A DNA stretch of 64,000 nt. Source: Litchfieldia stipae (GTDB lineage Bacteria > Bacillota > Bacilli > Bacillales > Bacillaceae_L). The first letter of the stretch is position 1, and every line of letters starts with the position of its first letter. Shown here in pieces: positions 17,036-26,537 of this stretch. The DNA lies in assembly GCF_014837155.1 (NCBI RefSeq), contig NZ_JACYHA010000004.1:186001-250000 (forward strand), written 5' to 3'. Both the position numbers and the translations under genes were made by a program. The notes beneath the pieces are model-generated. The model saw nothing but the letters and a program-made list of their open reading frames with translations. It did no database searches and was not told the origin of the DNA.

Positions 17036-19829
17036 CGCGGTAAAGGTTGAGACAAGAAAGAAACTCTCATTGAATGGTGAGTGGTATTTCACATTAGATC
17101 CAAACAATAAATATAAGGCAGAATCTGTTATCGGTTCATCAACTAAAGCCACAATCAACGTACCAGGTTCATGGGAGGAGCAAGGCTTTGGAGAGCCCTC
17201 TACACATAATCCAATTGGAACGTGGAAAAAGCTTCGCGAATATGTGGGAAGTGCTTGGTATGAAAGAGATTTGCTGATCCCAGAGGAGTTAGAAAATCAA
17301 TCTATTAAACTAGTTATCTCAGGAGTTCGTTGGATAACGAAAGTATGGGTGAATGGCCAATTTGTTGGTGAGGGTGAAAGTCTGGTAAGTGACCATGTAT
17401 TCGATGTAACCGAGTTTGTACAAATAGGTCAAACAAATAAAATGGTTATCTATGTCAATAATGATATGATCTATCCACTTCATGATAGTCATATTCATTC
17501 CTACCATACTGCAACGAATTGGGGCGGAATCACGGGTGGCGTGTATTTGGAGGCATCACCGAAGATAGGGATACAAGACATTAAATTCTATCCAAGACTT
17601 GAAGAAAAATATATGGATGTACATGTAAGTATAAAAAATAGTCATTTACTTCATTCAAATGGTTTTCTATCGATTCAAATCGTTGATCAGGATCTAGAAC
17701 TGATTAGTGATGTAAAAGCGCTCATTGTTTCTGATCAGGTTCATGTAGCGATTGACCTCCCTGATGATATGATTTATTGGGATGATCATAATCCATATCT
17801 CTACCAAATGAGTGCATCTATTGTTCAATCAGCAGTTATTGATCAGCAAACTCGGAAAGTCGGGATAAGAGAGATTAAAGCAGATGGAAAGCAGATTCTC
17901 TTAAATGGTGTGCCGAAATTTCTGAGGGGATATGTAGATTGTTGTATCTTTCCACAAACCGGTTATCCTAGCTGGAACAAGGAAGATTACCTGAAGCAAT
18001 TTCAAACGGTGAAGGAATATGGATTCAATCATGTTCGACTCCATGGTTGGACACCGCCAAAGCCTTTTTGGGAGGCAGCAGATGAAGAGGGGATGCTTGT
18101 TCAAACGGAATTACCACATTGGTCGAAAATGTATACGAACCGAGCTGTCGAACCAATTAGTGAGGTTCATGAGTTTTTATCAAGAGAGCTAGAGCGAGTG
18201 ATTGAAACACTAAATGAGCACCCTTCATTTGTTCTATTATCGCTTGGTAATGAGTTAATTGGACAGCAAGGACATCCTGCCTTAAATGAACAAGTAAGAA
18301 CATGTAGAATGCTTGATTCAACGAGATTGTATACTGATAATACAGGGTTTGGGCGTCTTCCAGCTCATGACCGTGAAGGTGATTTCTATGTTCCGACACT
18401 CAATGCACATCCACCATTGACGAATAATTATGCTGGAACACCAAACACATATGAAGATTATAATGTCATAACAATGCAATCGGATCGCCCAATTATTGCG
18501 CACGAGCATGGACAGTTCACGATGTATGTTCGCCCACAAGAAGCTGAGAAATATCAAGGTGTTCTTCGACCACATTGGCTAGAAACCACGCTGAAAACGT
18601 TAGAAAAGAAGGGGCAGCTTGAGCGGATTGATGAATATATAGAAGCCTCAGGAACTCTACAAGCAAGAGCCTATAAAGAAAATATCGAAAGAGCCCGAAG
18701 AACAGCGGGTCTTTCAGGGATTCAATTACTAGACATTAGAGATTTTCCTGGACAGGGGCATGCAACAACAGGGGTGTTAGATGCATTCTGGGATTCCAAA
18801 GGAACGATTACACCTGAACAATTCAAGGGATTTAATGATGAAGTTGTAATTCTGATGAGGTCGATTAATCGTACGCATTATGCAGGTGAAAAGCTGAGAG
18901 TAACAATTGATGTCTCTAATTTCAGTCAGGATTCTTTTAAGGATAGTGAATTAATCTGGGAGTTGAAGTCAAATCAGCAAATTCTCAGCTCGGACATGAT
19001 CCGGGTAACTGAAATTACACCAGGGGATGTGAGTTCTCTTGCAGTGTTGGCAATAGATACACCTGCAAATGGTAGCCATCCACTTAATCTAACAGTAAAG
19101 CTAGTTGGTACGAATAAAGTGTTCACAAACGACTGGGAATTCTGGACCTATGAAAGGCCAACTCTTCATAAGGATGTGGAGAGGATTTGGACTGATGTTG
19201 GCAGCTTAGGGAACTCATTATTCGGAGCAAAATATACAGGTAAAATAGGATTTGATGGATTTAGTTATAAAGAGGAAAAGGAAATCGATCTTGCCATTTC
19301 GGACCATTTATCAACCGAGCTCTTACAGTATTTGCTTGATGGTGGGAAAGCTTGGATTATGGCTGAGGAAGGAAATCAATTTGATGAGGTGAAAACGAGG
19401 TTTTTACCGATATTTTGGAATTATATTTGGTTTCCATCTCAAATCGGAACGACAATGGGTACGATTATTCATGACCATCCATCACTGAAAAATGTTCCAC
19501 ATGATGGACGTTCTAATTGGAACTGGTTTCACTTGGTCGATCGAGCAACAGCCATTAATTTAGAAACGGTCCCACAAATTAAACCGATTGTTGAAGTGAT
19601 TGATAATCATAACCGAGGAAAGCATTTAGCCTATTCATTTGAAACAAAGGTAGGGGCAGGAAAGCTGTATGTTACGACTTTTAATATTGTAAAGAATTTA
19701 AAACGACCTGAAGTTGAGTTCATGCTTCATGATAATATTCAATATTTGCTGAGTGAAGAATTCAACCCAAGTGCTGATCTTACTGTTGGGGAACTGCTAG
19801 GACTACTCAAATTACAAGGCAATTGGTGA
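17025..19829 (+). CDS. GH2 family glycosidase
   Basis: 934 residues from the ATG at 17025, which follows GAGGAG; a GTG at 17019 overlaps that site. Order: jelly-roll sugar-binding domain (LNGEWYFTLDP, WYERDLLIPEEL, VWVNGQFVGEGE), Ig-like domain, TIM barrel (HVRLHGWTPPKPFWEAADEEG), then C-terminal domains. The acid/base is E410 in LGNEL and the nucleophile is E494 in AHEHGQF. No signal peptide. The family includes beta-galactosidase, beta-glucuronidase and beta-mannosidase; which applies here is unclear, though a pectin or arabinogalactan side-chain role fits the neighbours. It is the last gene of the operon. Confidence 0.85.
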   Translation: MLSNAVKVETRKKLSLNGEWYFTLDPNNKYKAESVIGSSTKATINVPGSWEEQGFGEPSTHNPIGTWKKLREYVGSAWYERDLLIPEELENQSIKLVISGVRWITKVWVNGQFVGEGESLVSDHVFDVTEFVQIGQTNKMVIYVNNDMIYPLHDSHIHSYHTATNWGGITGGVYLEASPKIGIQDIKFYPRLEEKYMDVHVSIKNSHLLHSNGFLSIQIVDQDLELISDVKALIVSDQVHVAIDLPDDMIYWDDHNPYLYQMSASIVQSAVIDQQTRKVGIREIKADGKQILLNGVPKFLRGYVDCCIFPQTGYPSWNKEDYLKQFQTVKEYGFNHVRLHGWTPPKPFWEAADEEGMLVQTELPHWSKMYTNRAVEPISEVHEFLSRELERVIETLNEHPSFVLLSLGNELIGQQGHPALNEQVRTCRMLDSTRLYTDNTGFGRLPAHDREGDFYVPTLNAHPPLTNNYAGTPNTYEDYNVITMQSDRPIIAHEHGQFTMYVRPQEAEKYQGVLRPHWLETTLKTLEKKGQLERIDEYIEASGTLQARAYKENIERARRTAGLSGIQLLDIRDFPGQGHATTGVLDAFWDSKGTITPEQFKGFNDEVVILMRSINRTHYAGEKLRVTIDVSNFSQDSFKDSELIWELKSNQQILSSDMIRVTEITPGDVSSLAVLAIDTPANGSHPLNLTVKLVGTNKVFTNDWEFWTYERPTLHKDVERIWTDVGSLGNSLFGAKYTGKIGFDGFSYKEEKEIDLAISDHLSTELLQYLLDGGKAWIMAEEGNQFDEVKTRFLPIFWNYIWFPSQIGTTMGTIIHDHPSLKNVPHDGRSNWNWFHLVDRATAINLETVPQIKPIVEVIDNHNRGKHLAYSFETKVGAGKLYVTTFNIVKNLKRPEVEFMLHDNIQYLLSEEFNPSADLTVGELLGLLKLQGNW

Positions 19830-19846
19830 TGAAAAACTAAACGAAA

Positions 19847-19883
19847 AACACCCTAAGGAATAGAACTTATTGCTTAGGGTGTT
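19847..19883 (+). terminator. Terminator of the DUF5107-GH35-GH2 operon
   Basis: AACACCCTAAG and CTTAGGGTGTT form an 11-bp perfect stem followed by ATTTTGTT. Confidence 0.85.
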
Positions 19884-19927
19884 ATTTTGTTGATTGATTG
19901 AGAGATTAATTGTGGTAAACTAACTAT

Positions 19928-19941
19928 ATAAAGCGCTTTCA
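19928..19941 (+). promoter_or_regulatory. Candidate cre (CcpA) site before YesS-like gene
   Basis: ATAAAGCGCTTTCA contains the symmetric cre core AAAGCGCTTT and fits the consensus except at the first two bases. It lies 15 bases before the start codon. A possible promoter TTGATT - 16 bp - TAAACT lies just upstream. Confidence 0.55.
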
Positions 19942-19955
19942 GTACAGGGGGGGTA

Positions 19956-22298
19956 TTGTTGAAAAAAAGGATTCTAAAAAAGTTGCCACGTTTTTTGCAT
20001 TTAAACGGAAAATATCGCAAAAATCTCGTATTATTCTTGTTATTAGCTAGTGTACCTGGAATTATTTTTAGTTTCTTACTTTATATAGTCAGCAAAAACC
20101 AAATGGAAGATGAACTACAAAAAGTACATCAAAACCATATGACTAATACGATTGATTCGATTGATAATAGGTTTTATCATTTAGAATTATTTATGGCAAA
20201 CTGGGCTTTAAGAGCGAATATGAAGGATTATAGTGGCCTAGATGTTGTCTTTGATTACCAAAAAATTAGAGATATCTATAGTACCTTGGTGTCAATGGAA
20301 GGATATAACCCATTAATTGGACGAGTTGAATTATATATAGATCAACCGAAACCAACTGTGTATTCAAAGCATGGTTATACGTATTTAGATAATGAAGATC
20401 AAATTGAAGGATATCGTGAACTGCTTAAGCGTGAGAGGAAAATGTCCTGGACGCGCTCCGTGTCAAGCATTGAAAGCGGTTATAAAGATCGATATGCATC
20501 ACTATCGATGGTTCATAATGTAGATAATAATTTGTATGATCCATTTGGCTCGCTCATTGTTTTTTTGGATAAGGATGAATTTTCATCGATTTTACAATCA
20601 CCATATGAAAATGGCTCAGTCTTTCTTTTACAGGAAAATGAGCAATGGTTATTTGGGAAGGAAGATCAAACAAAGCCAGACCCTTTACAACAAGCAATTA
20701 TGGATGAAATCGAACAAAGACCTGATCGACCGGAACCATTCATTTTTCATTATGAAAAAATAAAATATACCGTAACATATGATTATTTCAATAGATTGGG
20801 AGAAAAGTGGTACTACGTATCAATTGCTCCTTTGACAAATATTACGGCACCTGTTGTGTTTATATCTAAATTATTTATCTATTTAAGCTTATTTGTCTTT
20901 ATTTCTGCGATTCTACTTACATTGATTGCGTCAAGAAAATTATATGACCCAATTGATAAGCTAACACGCTCGTTTAGTGAAAATAATTTAGTTCAAATGA
21001 AAAATGAATTCGAGTTTATTGAAACAAAGCTAAATCATTTATCAACAGAAAGTCTTGATTTGCAGAATCGTTTAAAGCAGCAGCTTCCGCATCTAAAGGA
21101 AGGATTTTTACTTCAGTTATTCCAAGGTTCTTTGTATACATATCGTGAAGAGGACCTGCAGAAACAGATGCAACAGTTCGGTTCAGATTACTCAGATAAA
21201 AAACATGTGCTCATCTTTGTTCAACTAATAGGCTTTTCGATATTTAGGGGAAGGTTCTCAGAAGGTGAAGAGGGATTAGTGACCTTTTCGGCAGTGAACA
21301 TTGCAGAAGAATTATTGCAATCCTATCAATTAGAAGCAGATGTTATTAATTTTCATGATCTATCTTTAGGAATTTTAGTTTCATTCGATGCAGATGAATC
21401 TGAAAGTGAAGTGAATGAACAAATTGTTCAATTTAGCAAAGAGCTTATTGGATGTATAAGTAATATTTGTAAGATGAAGGTGTTAATCGGGGTAAGCAAA
21501 ATGAATGATTCGTTAAAATCTGTTCCAAGTCACTTTGAAGAAATAAAAGGGGCATTAAGCTTCCGTAACTTACAAGAGGAAAATCAAATTATTGAGCTTT
21601 CAAAGCTAGATAACTTGCTTAATAGAAAGTGCACGTTTGAATATCCATTCGATCTTGAAAAAGAAATTACTCATGCTATTAGACAACGGAATCAGGAGGC
21701 AGCAATTCAACTTGTTGATACATTCTTCAAGACATTAGCTGAACAAAATGTGAGTGAAGCAATGATGAAGCAAGGTGCACCGAAGCTATTAGGAAGCATC
21801 TTTCACATTGTTCTTCAGTCAGGCTTGATTGAGGATTTTGTTAAAGAGGGTGCTAGCTTGTATGAAGAACTCTACAAATTGAAGGACCCTGATGATATGG
21901 CTCATTGGTTTAAGAAAAAAGTAATCGTTCCCATCATAAATGAGCTCTCGAATAATCAGGACCAGCGTTTACGGATTATTGTCATGAAGGTCATTGATAT
22001 GCTTGAGGCGGAATATATGACTGATATTTCACTAGATTTATGTGCTGAACGAGTGAATTTAAATCCATCGATTCTAAGTAAAGTATTTAAAGAAATTTCA
22101 GGATGGAATTTCATTGATTATTTAACGAATATCAGATTAACCAAGGCAAAGGAATTGCTAGTGGAGACCGATACGAAAATCAAGGATGTCGCAGAAAGTA
22201 TTGGTTATAATCACAGCTATTTCAATCGCATATTCAAAAAACAAGAAGGAATTACACCAAGTGAATTTAGAGAAATGAATCGCAAACAAATTATTTAA
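19956..22298 (+). CDS. Membrane-bound AraC-type regulator, YesS-like
   Basis: 780 residues from TTG (19956 or 19959) after a G-rich ribosome binding site. A basic start is followed by a membrane helix (about 24-44), an extracellular sensing region of about 250 residues, a second membrane helix (about 300-325), a linker domain, and a C-terminal AraC double HTH (about 680-775: DISLDLCAERVNLNPSILSKV; IKDVAESIGYNHSYFNRIFKK). B. subtilis YesS, regulator of the rhamnogalacturonan genes, has the same design and similar length (about 760). It probably senses an external pectin fragment and activates the surrounding glycosidase or lyase genes; this is inference from context. It is monocistronic between two terminators. 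Confidence 0.82.
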   Translation: MLKKRILKKLPRFLHLNGKYRKNLVLFLLLASVPGIIFSFLLYIVSKNQMEDELQKVHQNHMTNTIDSIDNRFYHLELFMANWALRANMKDYSGLDVVFDYQKIRDIYSTLVSMEGYNPLIGRVELYIDQPKPTVYSKHGYTYLDNEDQIEGYRELLKRERKMSWTRSVSSIESGYKDRYASLSMVHNVDNNLYDPFGSLIVFLDKDEFSSILQSPYENGSVFLLQENEQWLFGKEDQTKPDPLQQAIMDEIEQRPDRPEPFIFHYEKIKYTVTYDYFNRLGEKWYYVSIAPLTNITAPVVFISKLFIYLSLFVFISAILLTLIASRKLYDPIDKLTRSFSENNLVQMKNEFEFIETKLNHLSTESLDLQNRLKQQLPHLKEGFLLQLFQGSLYTYREEDLQKQMQQFGSDYSDKKHVLIFVQLIGFSIFRGRFSEGEEGLVTFSAVNIAEELLQSYQLEADVINFHDLSLGILVSFDADESESEVNEQIVQFSKELIGCISNICKMKVLIGVSKMNDSLKSVPSHFEEIKGALSFRNLQEENQIIELSKLDNLLNRKCTFEYPFDLEKEITHAIRQRNQEAAIQLVDTFFKTLAEQNVSEAMMKQGAPKLLGSIFHIVLQSGLIEDFVKEGASLYEELYKLKDPDDMAHWFKKKVIVPIINELSNNQDQRLRIIVMKVIDMLEAEYMTDISLDLCAERVNLNPSILSKVFKEISGWNFIDYLTNIRLTKAKELLVETDTKIKDVAESIGYNHSYFNRIFKKQEGITPSEFREMNRKQII

Positions 22299-22302
22299 AC
22301 TA

Positions 22303-22338
22303 AAGGATGAGGTGATGATTAACACCTTATCCTTTTTT
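22303..22338 (+). terminator. Terminator after YesS-like gene
   Basis: AAGGATGAGGTG pairs with CACCTTATCCTT (one G-T pair) across ATGATTAA and ends in six T. Confidence 0.85.
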
Positions 22339-22555
22339 ATGTGATTGGATAAAACACCCCGTGAACCCTTATTAGATCAACCCTCATCAAATTTGTATCA
22401 ATAAATAAAAAAAGTACTATCCCATATATTTCGAATGTTAAAAAAGTCTGATTGTTTTAAATTCCTTTAAGGATTAATGTAGACATAGAGATAAACTATT
22501 ATTTCCTTTTTTACAGATGACGACGATAAAGAAGAGGAAGGAGTTGTTTAATATA

Positions 22556-25018
22556 GTGACGAACACATTACAGCAGACATTCTTGAATCCTCCAGAGGAA
22601 TTTACTCCGATTCCATTCTGGTTTTGGAATGACCACTTAACAAAAGAGGAAATAACAAGGCAAATTCATGATTTTCACTCCAAAGGGGTTACAGGATTTG
22701 TCCTACATCCGAGGATAGGGATTCCAGAAGAAATTGTTTATTTATCAGATGATTTTATGGAATTGGTTTTAACAGCTGTTGAGGAAGCAAAAAGGTTAGA
22801 AATGTCCGTTATTTTATATGATGAAGCGATGTATCCATCAGGTGCTGCGAAGGGTTATGTAGTGAAACGTAATCCAAAATTCGCTAGCAGAGGGCTGAAA
22901 ATGGTGGAATATCCTTGTACTCAAGAACATGAAGTGAAGGTTGAGTTAAACGAGAGAGATACATTTGTTTCAGCACAGGCTGTGAAGAAGCTAGAGACGG
23001 GGGTGATTGATTTATCAACATCTCAATTATTAACTCTTGATAATGGAAGCGTATTCTTTAATCCGCCTGATCAAGATGATTGGTCAATTCTTGTATTTAT
23101 CGAGGTTTATTCAGGTGGAAATATTCGAGGGATTCACTTTGGAGAAGATGATGGGGAAGAGAATACTCCTGCATCAGCTGATTTATTAAACCCAGAGGCA
23201 GTTAGCACCTTTATTGAAATCACACATGACACGTATTATCGCACATTAAAGGATTATTTTGGTGATACTGTAATTGCGATGTTTACGGATGAGCCTGATA
23301 TCTTAGGAAGAGGCGCTTCAAAAGAGTTAAAGCCTTGGACAAGAGGGTTTTTATCCTTTTATAAGGAGGATGGAAATGAGGAAGTCCATTTGGCTGCATT
23401 ATGGTTAGATGCTGGAGATGAGACGGATTCATTACGGAAAAACTATCGTAAAACGGTTAATAAAAGACTGACAGAAGCTTATTATAAGCCAATTAGTGAT
23501 TGGTGTGCAGCTCACGGGATTGCTTTGACTGGACATCCTGCGGCAAGTGATGACATTGGATTACTAGAGCCGTTTCAAATTCCAGGTCAGGATGTTGTGT
23601 GGCGATGGGTTGCTCCAGAGGATGGTTTGGGGTTAGAGGGTGAGCATTCAACAGCTGGTAAGTGTTCAGCTGATGCAGCACGTCATCGTGGAAGAAGAAG
23701 AAACCTAAATGAATTCTTGGGTGTTTGTAGTAAAGAAACGCCATGGGCCCTTTCTCCTGGGGATATGAAGTGGTATACGGATTGGTTGTTAGTTAGAGGT
23801 GTGAACCTTCTCTGTCCACATGCCTTCTATTATTCTATTGAAGGAGAGAGACGAAGTCATGAAAGACCACCAGATGTTGGTCCAAATAATCTTTGGTGGC
23901 CATATTATAAGCAATATGCTCAATATATGAAGCGCCTCAGCTGGTTAATGACAGATAGTATTAATCAGACGGGAGTTGCGATATTGTGTGAGGAAGATCA
24001 TTTACCTTGGAAAATCGCAAAACCATTATTTGAACATCAAGTAGAATTCAATTATTTAGAGGAATCATTATTCTTAGCCAACAGTCAGGTTGTTGATGGA
24101 AGTATTGTGATTGAGAAGCAAGTCTATCAAACGATTGTGATCGAGGATGGTTCTAAGCTAGAGGACGCTGTCATTAAGAAGCTAGAATCGTTCATTCAAG
24201 CTGGAGGTAGTGTTATTGCTCAAGATGGGGCTTTGGAAGCATCTAGAATTCAAGGTGCAAAGCTAATTCAACAGCCTGAAGATGTAGTCCGTGTATTATC
24301 TGAAGTTCACCTGGACGAGGTAAGTATTTTCCCAGCTAGTAAGGATATTAGAGTGAGTAAGGTGAAAAAGGATGGAAAGATCTTTTACTTGTTTGTGAAT
24401 GAAAGCGAAAACAATTATGCAGGATCATTCCGTGTGAAGGAAAAAGGGTATGTTGAAAAGTGGGATGCCTGGACTGCTGAGACCATTCCAGTACATTTAA
24501 AGCAAGATGACAATGCCTTTTTTGCACCTCTATATGTTGAACGAAGAGGATCCATTGTGTTTATGGTTGATGGTGAACGAGAGCCAATCATTGCTGATGA
24601 GAAGGAGCCAAGCTATACTTCGGAACAGTTAGCGCTAAAGACGAACTGGAGTGTTGATGGCAAGCAAGACCTTCAGTTGGAATCTTGGGTGAATTGGGAT
24701 GGGTTTGAATCCTTCTCGGGAACAGTTGTCTATGAAAATCAATTTTTAATGGAAGAAACGGACTCAATTGCAGCTGTAGAGCTTGATTTAGGTGAAGCGT
24801 ATGAAATTGTCAAGGTATCAGTGAATAATCATGAGGTTGGCGTGAAGATGTGGTCACCTTATCGATTTGACATTAACCCAACGTATCTGAATGAAGGGGC
24901 AAACAAGCTTGTGGTTGAGGTGACGAATAGTCGTGCTAATGAAATGGATGATGCAAGATTACCGTCAGGATTACTTGGACCTGTTTATTTGAACTATTGT
25001 AAAAACACTGTTATTTAG
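22556..25018 (+). CDS. GH106-like glycoside hydrolase (possible alpha-L-rhamnosidase)
   Basis: 820 residues from GTG 22556, chosen because AGGAAGGAG (22535-22543) lies before it; the in-frame ATG at 22517 would put that site inside the gene and has none of its own. The start FTPIPFWFWNDHLTKEEI, then GVTGFVLHPRIG and ILYDEAMYPSG, is typical of large cytoplasmic glycosidases related to GH106. The C-terminal segment (about 700-815) is a jelly-roll sugar-binding sandwich (SVNNHEVGVKMWSPYRFDI, LNEGANKLVVEVTN). Rhamnosidase activity would suit the neighbouring rhamnogalacturonan lyase, but family membership is recalled by pattern and the catalytic acids are not assigned. Confidence 0.6.
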   Translation: MTNTLQQTFLNPPEEFTPIPFWFWNDHLTKEEITRQIHDFHSKGVTGFVLHPRIGIPEEIVYLSDDFMELVLTAVEEAKRLEMSVILYDEAMYPSGAAKGYVVKRNPKFASRGLKMVEYPCTQEHEVKVELNERDTFVSAQAVKKLETGVIDLSTSQLLTLDNGSVFFNPPDQDDWSILVFIEVYSGGNIRGIHFGEDDGEENTPASADLLNPEAVSTFIEITHDTYYRTLKDYFGDTVIAMFTDEPDILGRGASKELKPWTRGFLSFYKEDGNEEVHLAALWLDAGDETDSLRKNYRKTVNKRLTEAYYKPISDWCAAHGIALTGHPAASDDIGLLEPFQIPGQDVVWRWVAPEDGLGLEGEHSTAGKCSADAARHRGRRRNLNEFLGVCSKETPWALSPGDMKWYTDWLLVRGVNLLCPHAFYYSIEGERRSHERPPDVGPNNLWWPYYKQYAQYMKRLSWLMTDSINQTGVAILCEEDHLPWKIAKPLFEHQVEFNYLEESLFLANSQVVDGSIVIEKQVYQTIVIEDGSKLEDAVIKKLESFIQAGGSVIAQDGALEASRIQGAKLIQQPEDVVRVLSEVHLDEVSIFPASKDIRVSKVKKDGKIFYLFVNESENNYAGSFRVKEKGYVEKWDAWTAETIPVHLKQDDNAFFAPLYVERRGSIVFMVDGEREPIIADEKEPSYTSEQLALKTNWSVDGKQDLQLESWVNWDGFESFSGTVVYENQFLMEETDSIAAVELDLGEAYEIVKVSVNNHEVGVKMWSPYRFDINPTYLNEGANKLVVEVTNSRANEMDDARLPSGLLGPVYLNYCKNTVI

Positions 25019-25037
25019 TAGAAATGAACGGTTTTTT
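25002..25037 (+). terminator. Possible terminator overlapping the GH106-like stop codon
   Basis: AAAACACTGTTATTT can pair imperfectly with AAATGAACGGTTTTTT around the stop codon, ending in six T. The pairing has mismatches, so this is tentative. Confidence 0.35.
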
Positions 25038-25108
25038 ATATTTAAACGTGTGAAATTCTTAAATATAATGTGGGTATGAGAAAACTTGGGGCTTTGTGCT
25101 GATTGAAA

Positions 25109-25122
25109 TTAAAGCGCATACA
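25109..25122 (+). promoter_or_regulatory. Candidate cre (CcpA) site before oxidoreductase-uxa genes
   Basis: TTAAAGCGCATACA matches the cre consensus at 12 of 14 positions and lies 38 bases before the start codon of the Gfo/Idh/MocA gene. Confidence 0.4.
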
Positions 25123-25159
25123 TAACCCTGAGTAATATATAAATAAGGAGTTTTTTCTG

Positions 25160-26443
25160 ATGGCAAAAAGATATGTACTAATTGGAACTGGTGGAAGAGC
25201 AGAATATTTCTATGGATCACTTGTGCGTGATTATAGAGAAACAAGTGAATTAGTCGCGTTTTGTGATAGCAACCAAACAAGAATGAATTATGCTAATCGT
25301 TTATTAGAGGAAAAGTATAATCATCCACAGGTTGCAACGTATCTTGCACATGATTTTGAAAAAATGATTGAAATTGAAAAACCAGATACGGTGATTGTTA
25401 CGACAGTTGACCGTACTCACCATACTTATATTATTAAGGCATTGGAGCTTGGCTGTGATGTTGTAACAGAAAAACCAATGACAATAGATGCTGAGAAATG
25501 CCAAGAAATCATTGATGCTGTAAATCGTACTGGGCGTGAGGTTCGCGTATCCTTCAACTATCGTTATGCACCACATAATACGAAAATCAGAGGATTGATT
25601 AAAGATGGTGTGATTGGTGAAGTATTCTCAGTGAATTTTGAATGGGCGTTAAATACTCAGCATGGTGCGGATTACTTCAGAAGATGGCATCGTGATAAGC
25701 GTAATAGTGGTGGATTATTAGTTCATAAATCAACTCACCATTTTGACTTAGTAAACTTCTGGTTAGGCACAACTCCTGATACAGTTTATGCTCAAGGTGG
25801 ATTACGCTTTTATGGCAAAGAAAATGCAGAAGCAAGAGGCGTGACTCAATTCTATCAACGTGCACATGGTAGTGAAGTAGCGATGGATGATCCATTTGCG
25901 ATTCAATTATCAGAGAATGATCATTTGAAGGCGATGTACTTAGATGCTGAGGTTGAAGATGGCTATCAGCGTGACCAAAGTGTATTCGGAGATGGAATTA
26001 ATATTGAAGATACATTAGGTGTAATGGTTAAGTACAAAAATAAAGCGATTCTAAACTATTCATTAAATGCATATTTACCATGGGAAGGGTACACTGTTGC
26101 GTTCAATGGTAGCAAAGGACGAATTGAAGTAAAGGTTGTTGAACAATCTTATATCAATTCAGGTGGAAAGAAAGAAGACGAAGGTAAATTACAGCAAAAG
26201 ACAATTACGGTAATGCCGATGTTTGACACACCATATGAAGTGGAAGTAGAAGAAGGAGTAGGAGGCCACGGTGGTGGTGACCCAATATTACTTCAAGACC
26301 TTTTTGGTACACCGATTGAAGACGAATTTAACAGAGCAGCTTCACATGTTGATGGAGCAATGTCAATCCTGACAGGAATTGCAGGAAATATCTCATTAAA
26401 TACTGGGCAACCAGTCAAAGTTGATCAATTAGTTAAGTTTTAA
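25160..26443 (+). CDS. Gfo/Idh/MocA family oxidoreductase
   Basis: 427 residues; AAGGAG precedes the ATG. The N-terminal Rossmann fold has VLIGTGGRAEYF and the conserved EKPMT motif (VVTEKPMT) used for nicotinamide and catalytic Lys. The C-terminal alpha/beta domain contains HKSTHHFDLVNFWLG, where family members place a catalytic His and Asp. Such enzymes oxidise or reduce sugars and uronic-acid derivatives with NAD(P). It is followed by uxaC, separated by a palindromic repeat, so it may process a modified sugar (for example an unsaturated or methylated uronate) released from pectin; this role is inference. Confidence 0.82.
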   Translation: MAKRYVLIGTGGRAEYFYGSLVRDYRETSELVAFCDSNQTRMNYANRLLEEKYNHPQVATYLAHDFEKMIEIEKPDTVIVTTVDRTHHTYIIKALELGCDVVTEKPMTIDAEKCQEIIDAVNRTGREVRVSFNYRYAPHNTKIRGLIKDGVIGEVFSVNFEWALNTQHGADYFRRWHRDKRNSGGLLVHKSTHHFDLVNFWLGTTPDTVYAQGGLRFYGKENAEARGVTQFYQRAHGSEVAMDDPFAIQLSENDHLKAMYLDAEVEDGYQRDQSVFGDGINIEDTLGVMVKYKNKAILNYSLNAYLPWEGYTVAFNGSKGRIEVKVVEQSYINSGGKKEDEGKLQQKTITVMPMFDTPYEVEVEEGVGGHGGGDPILLQDLFGTPIEDEFNRAASHVDGAMSILTGIAGNISLNTGQPVKVDQLVKF

Positions 26444-26455
26444 GCTAGGCTAATT

Positions 26456-26513
26456 CGGGACGGTTCTCATGCTTCCTTTTCAAGGCTACATTAGGAAGAA
26501 CAAGAACCGTCCC
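26456..26513. repeat. Interspersed palindrome, GGGACGGTTCT family, copy 1
   Basis: CGGGACGGTTCTCATGCTTCC faces a degenerate inverse GGAAGAACAAGAACCGTCCC. It fills the gap between the oxidoreductase and uxaC, ending about 24 bases before the uxaC start. It may fold in mRNA as a hairpin ahead of the uxaC ribosome binding site. Other copies are at 34821, 36245, 54782, 55019 and 59796. Confidence 0.8.
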
Positions 26514-26537
26514 TAAACTGCAAAGGGGATGAAGAGA

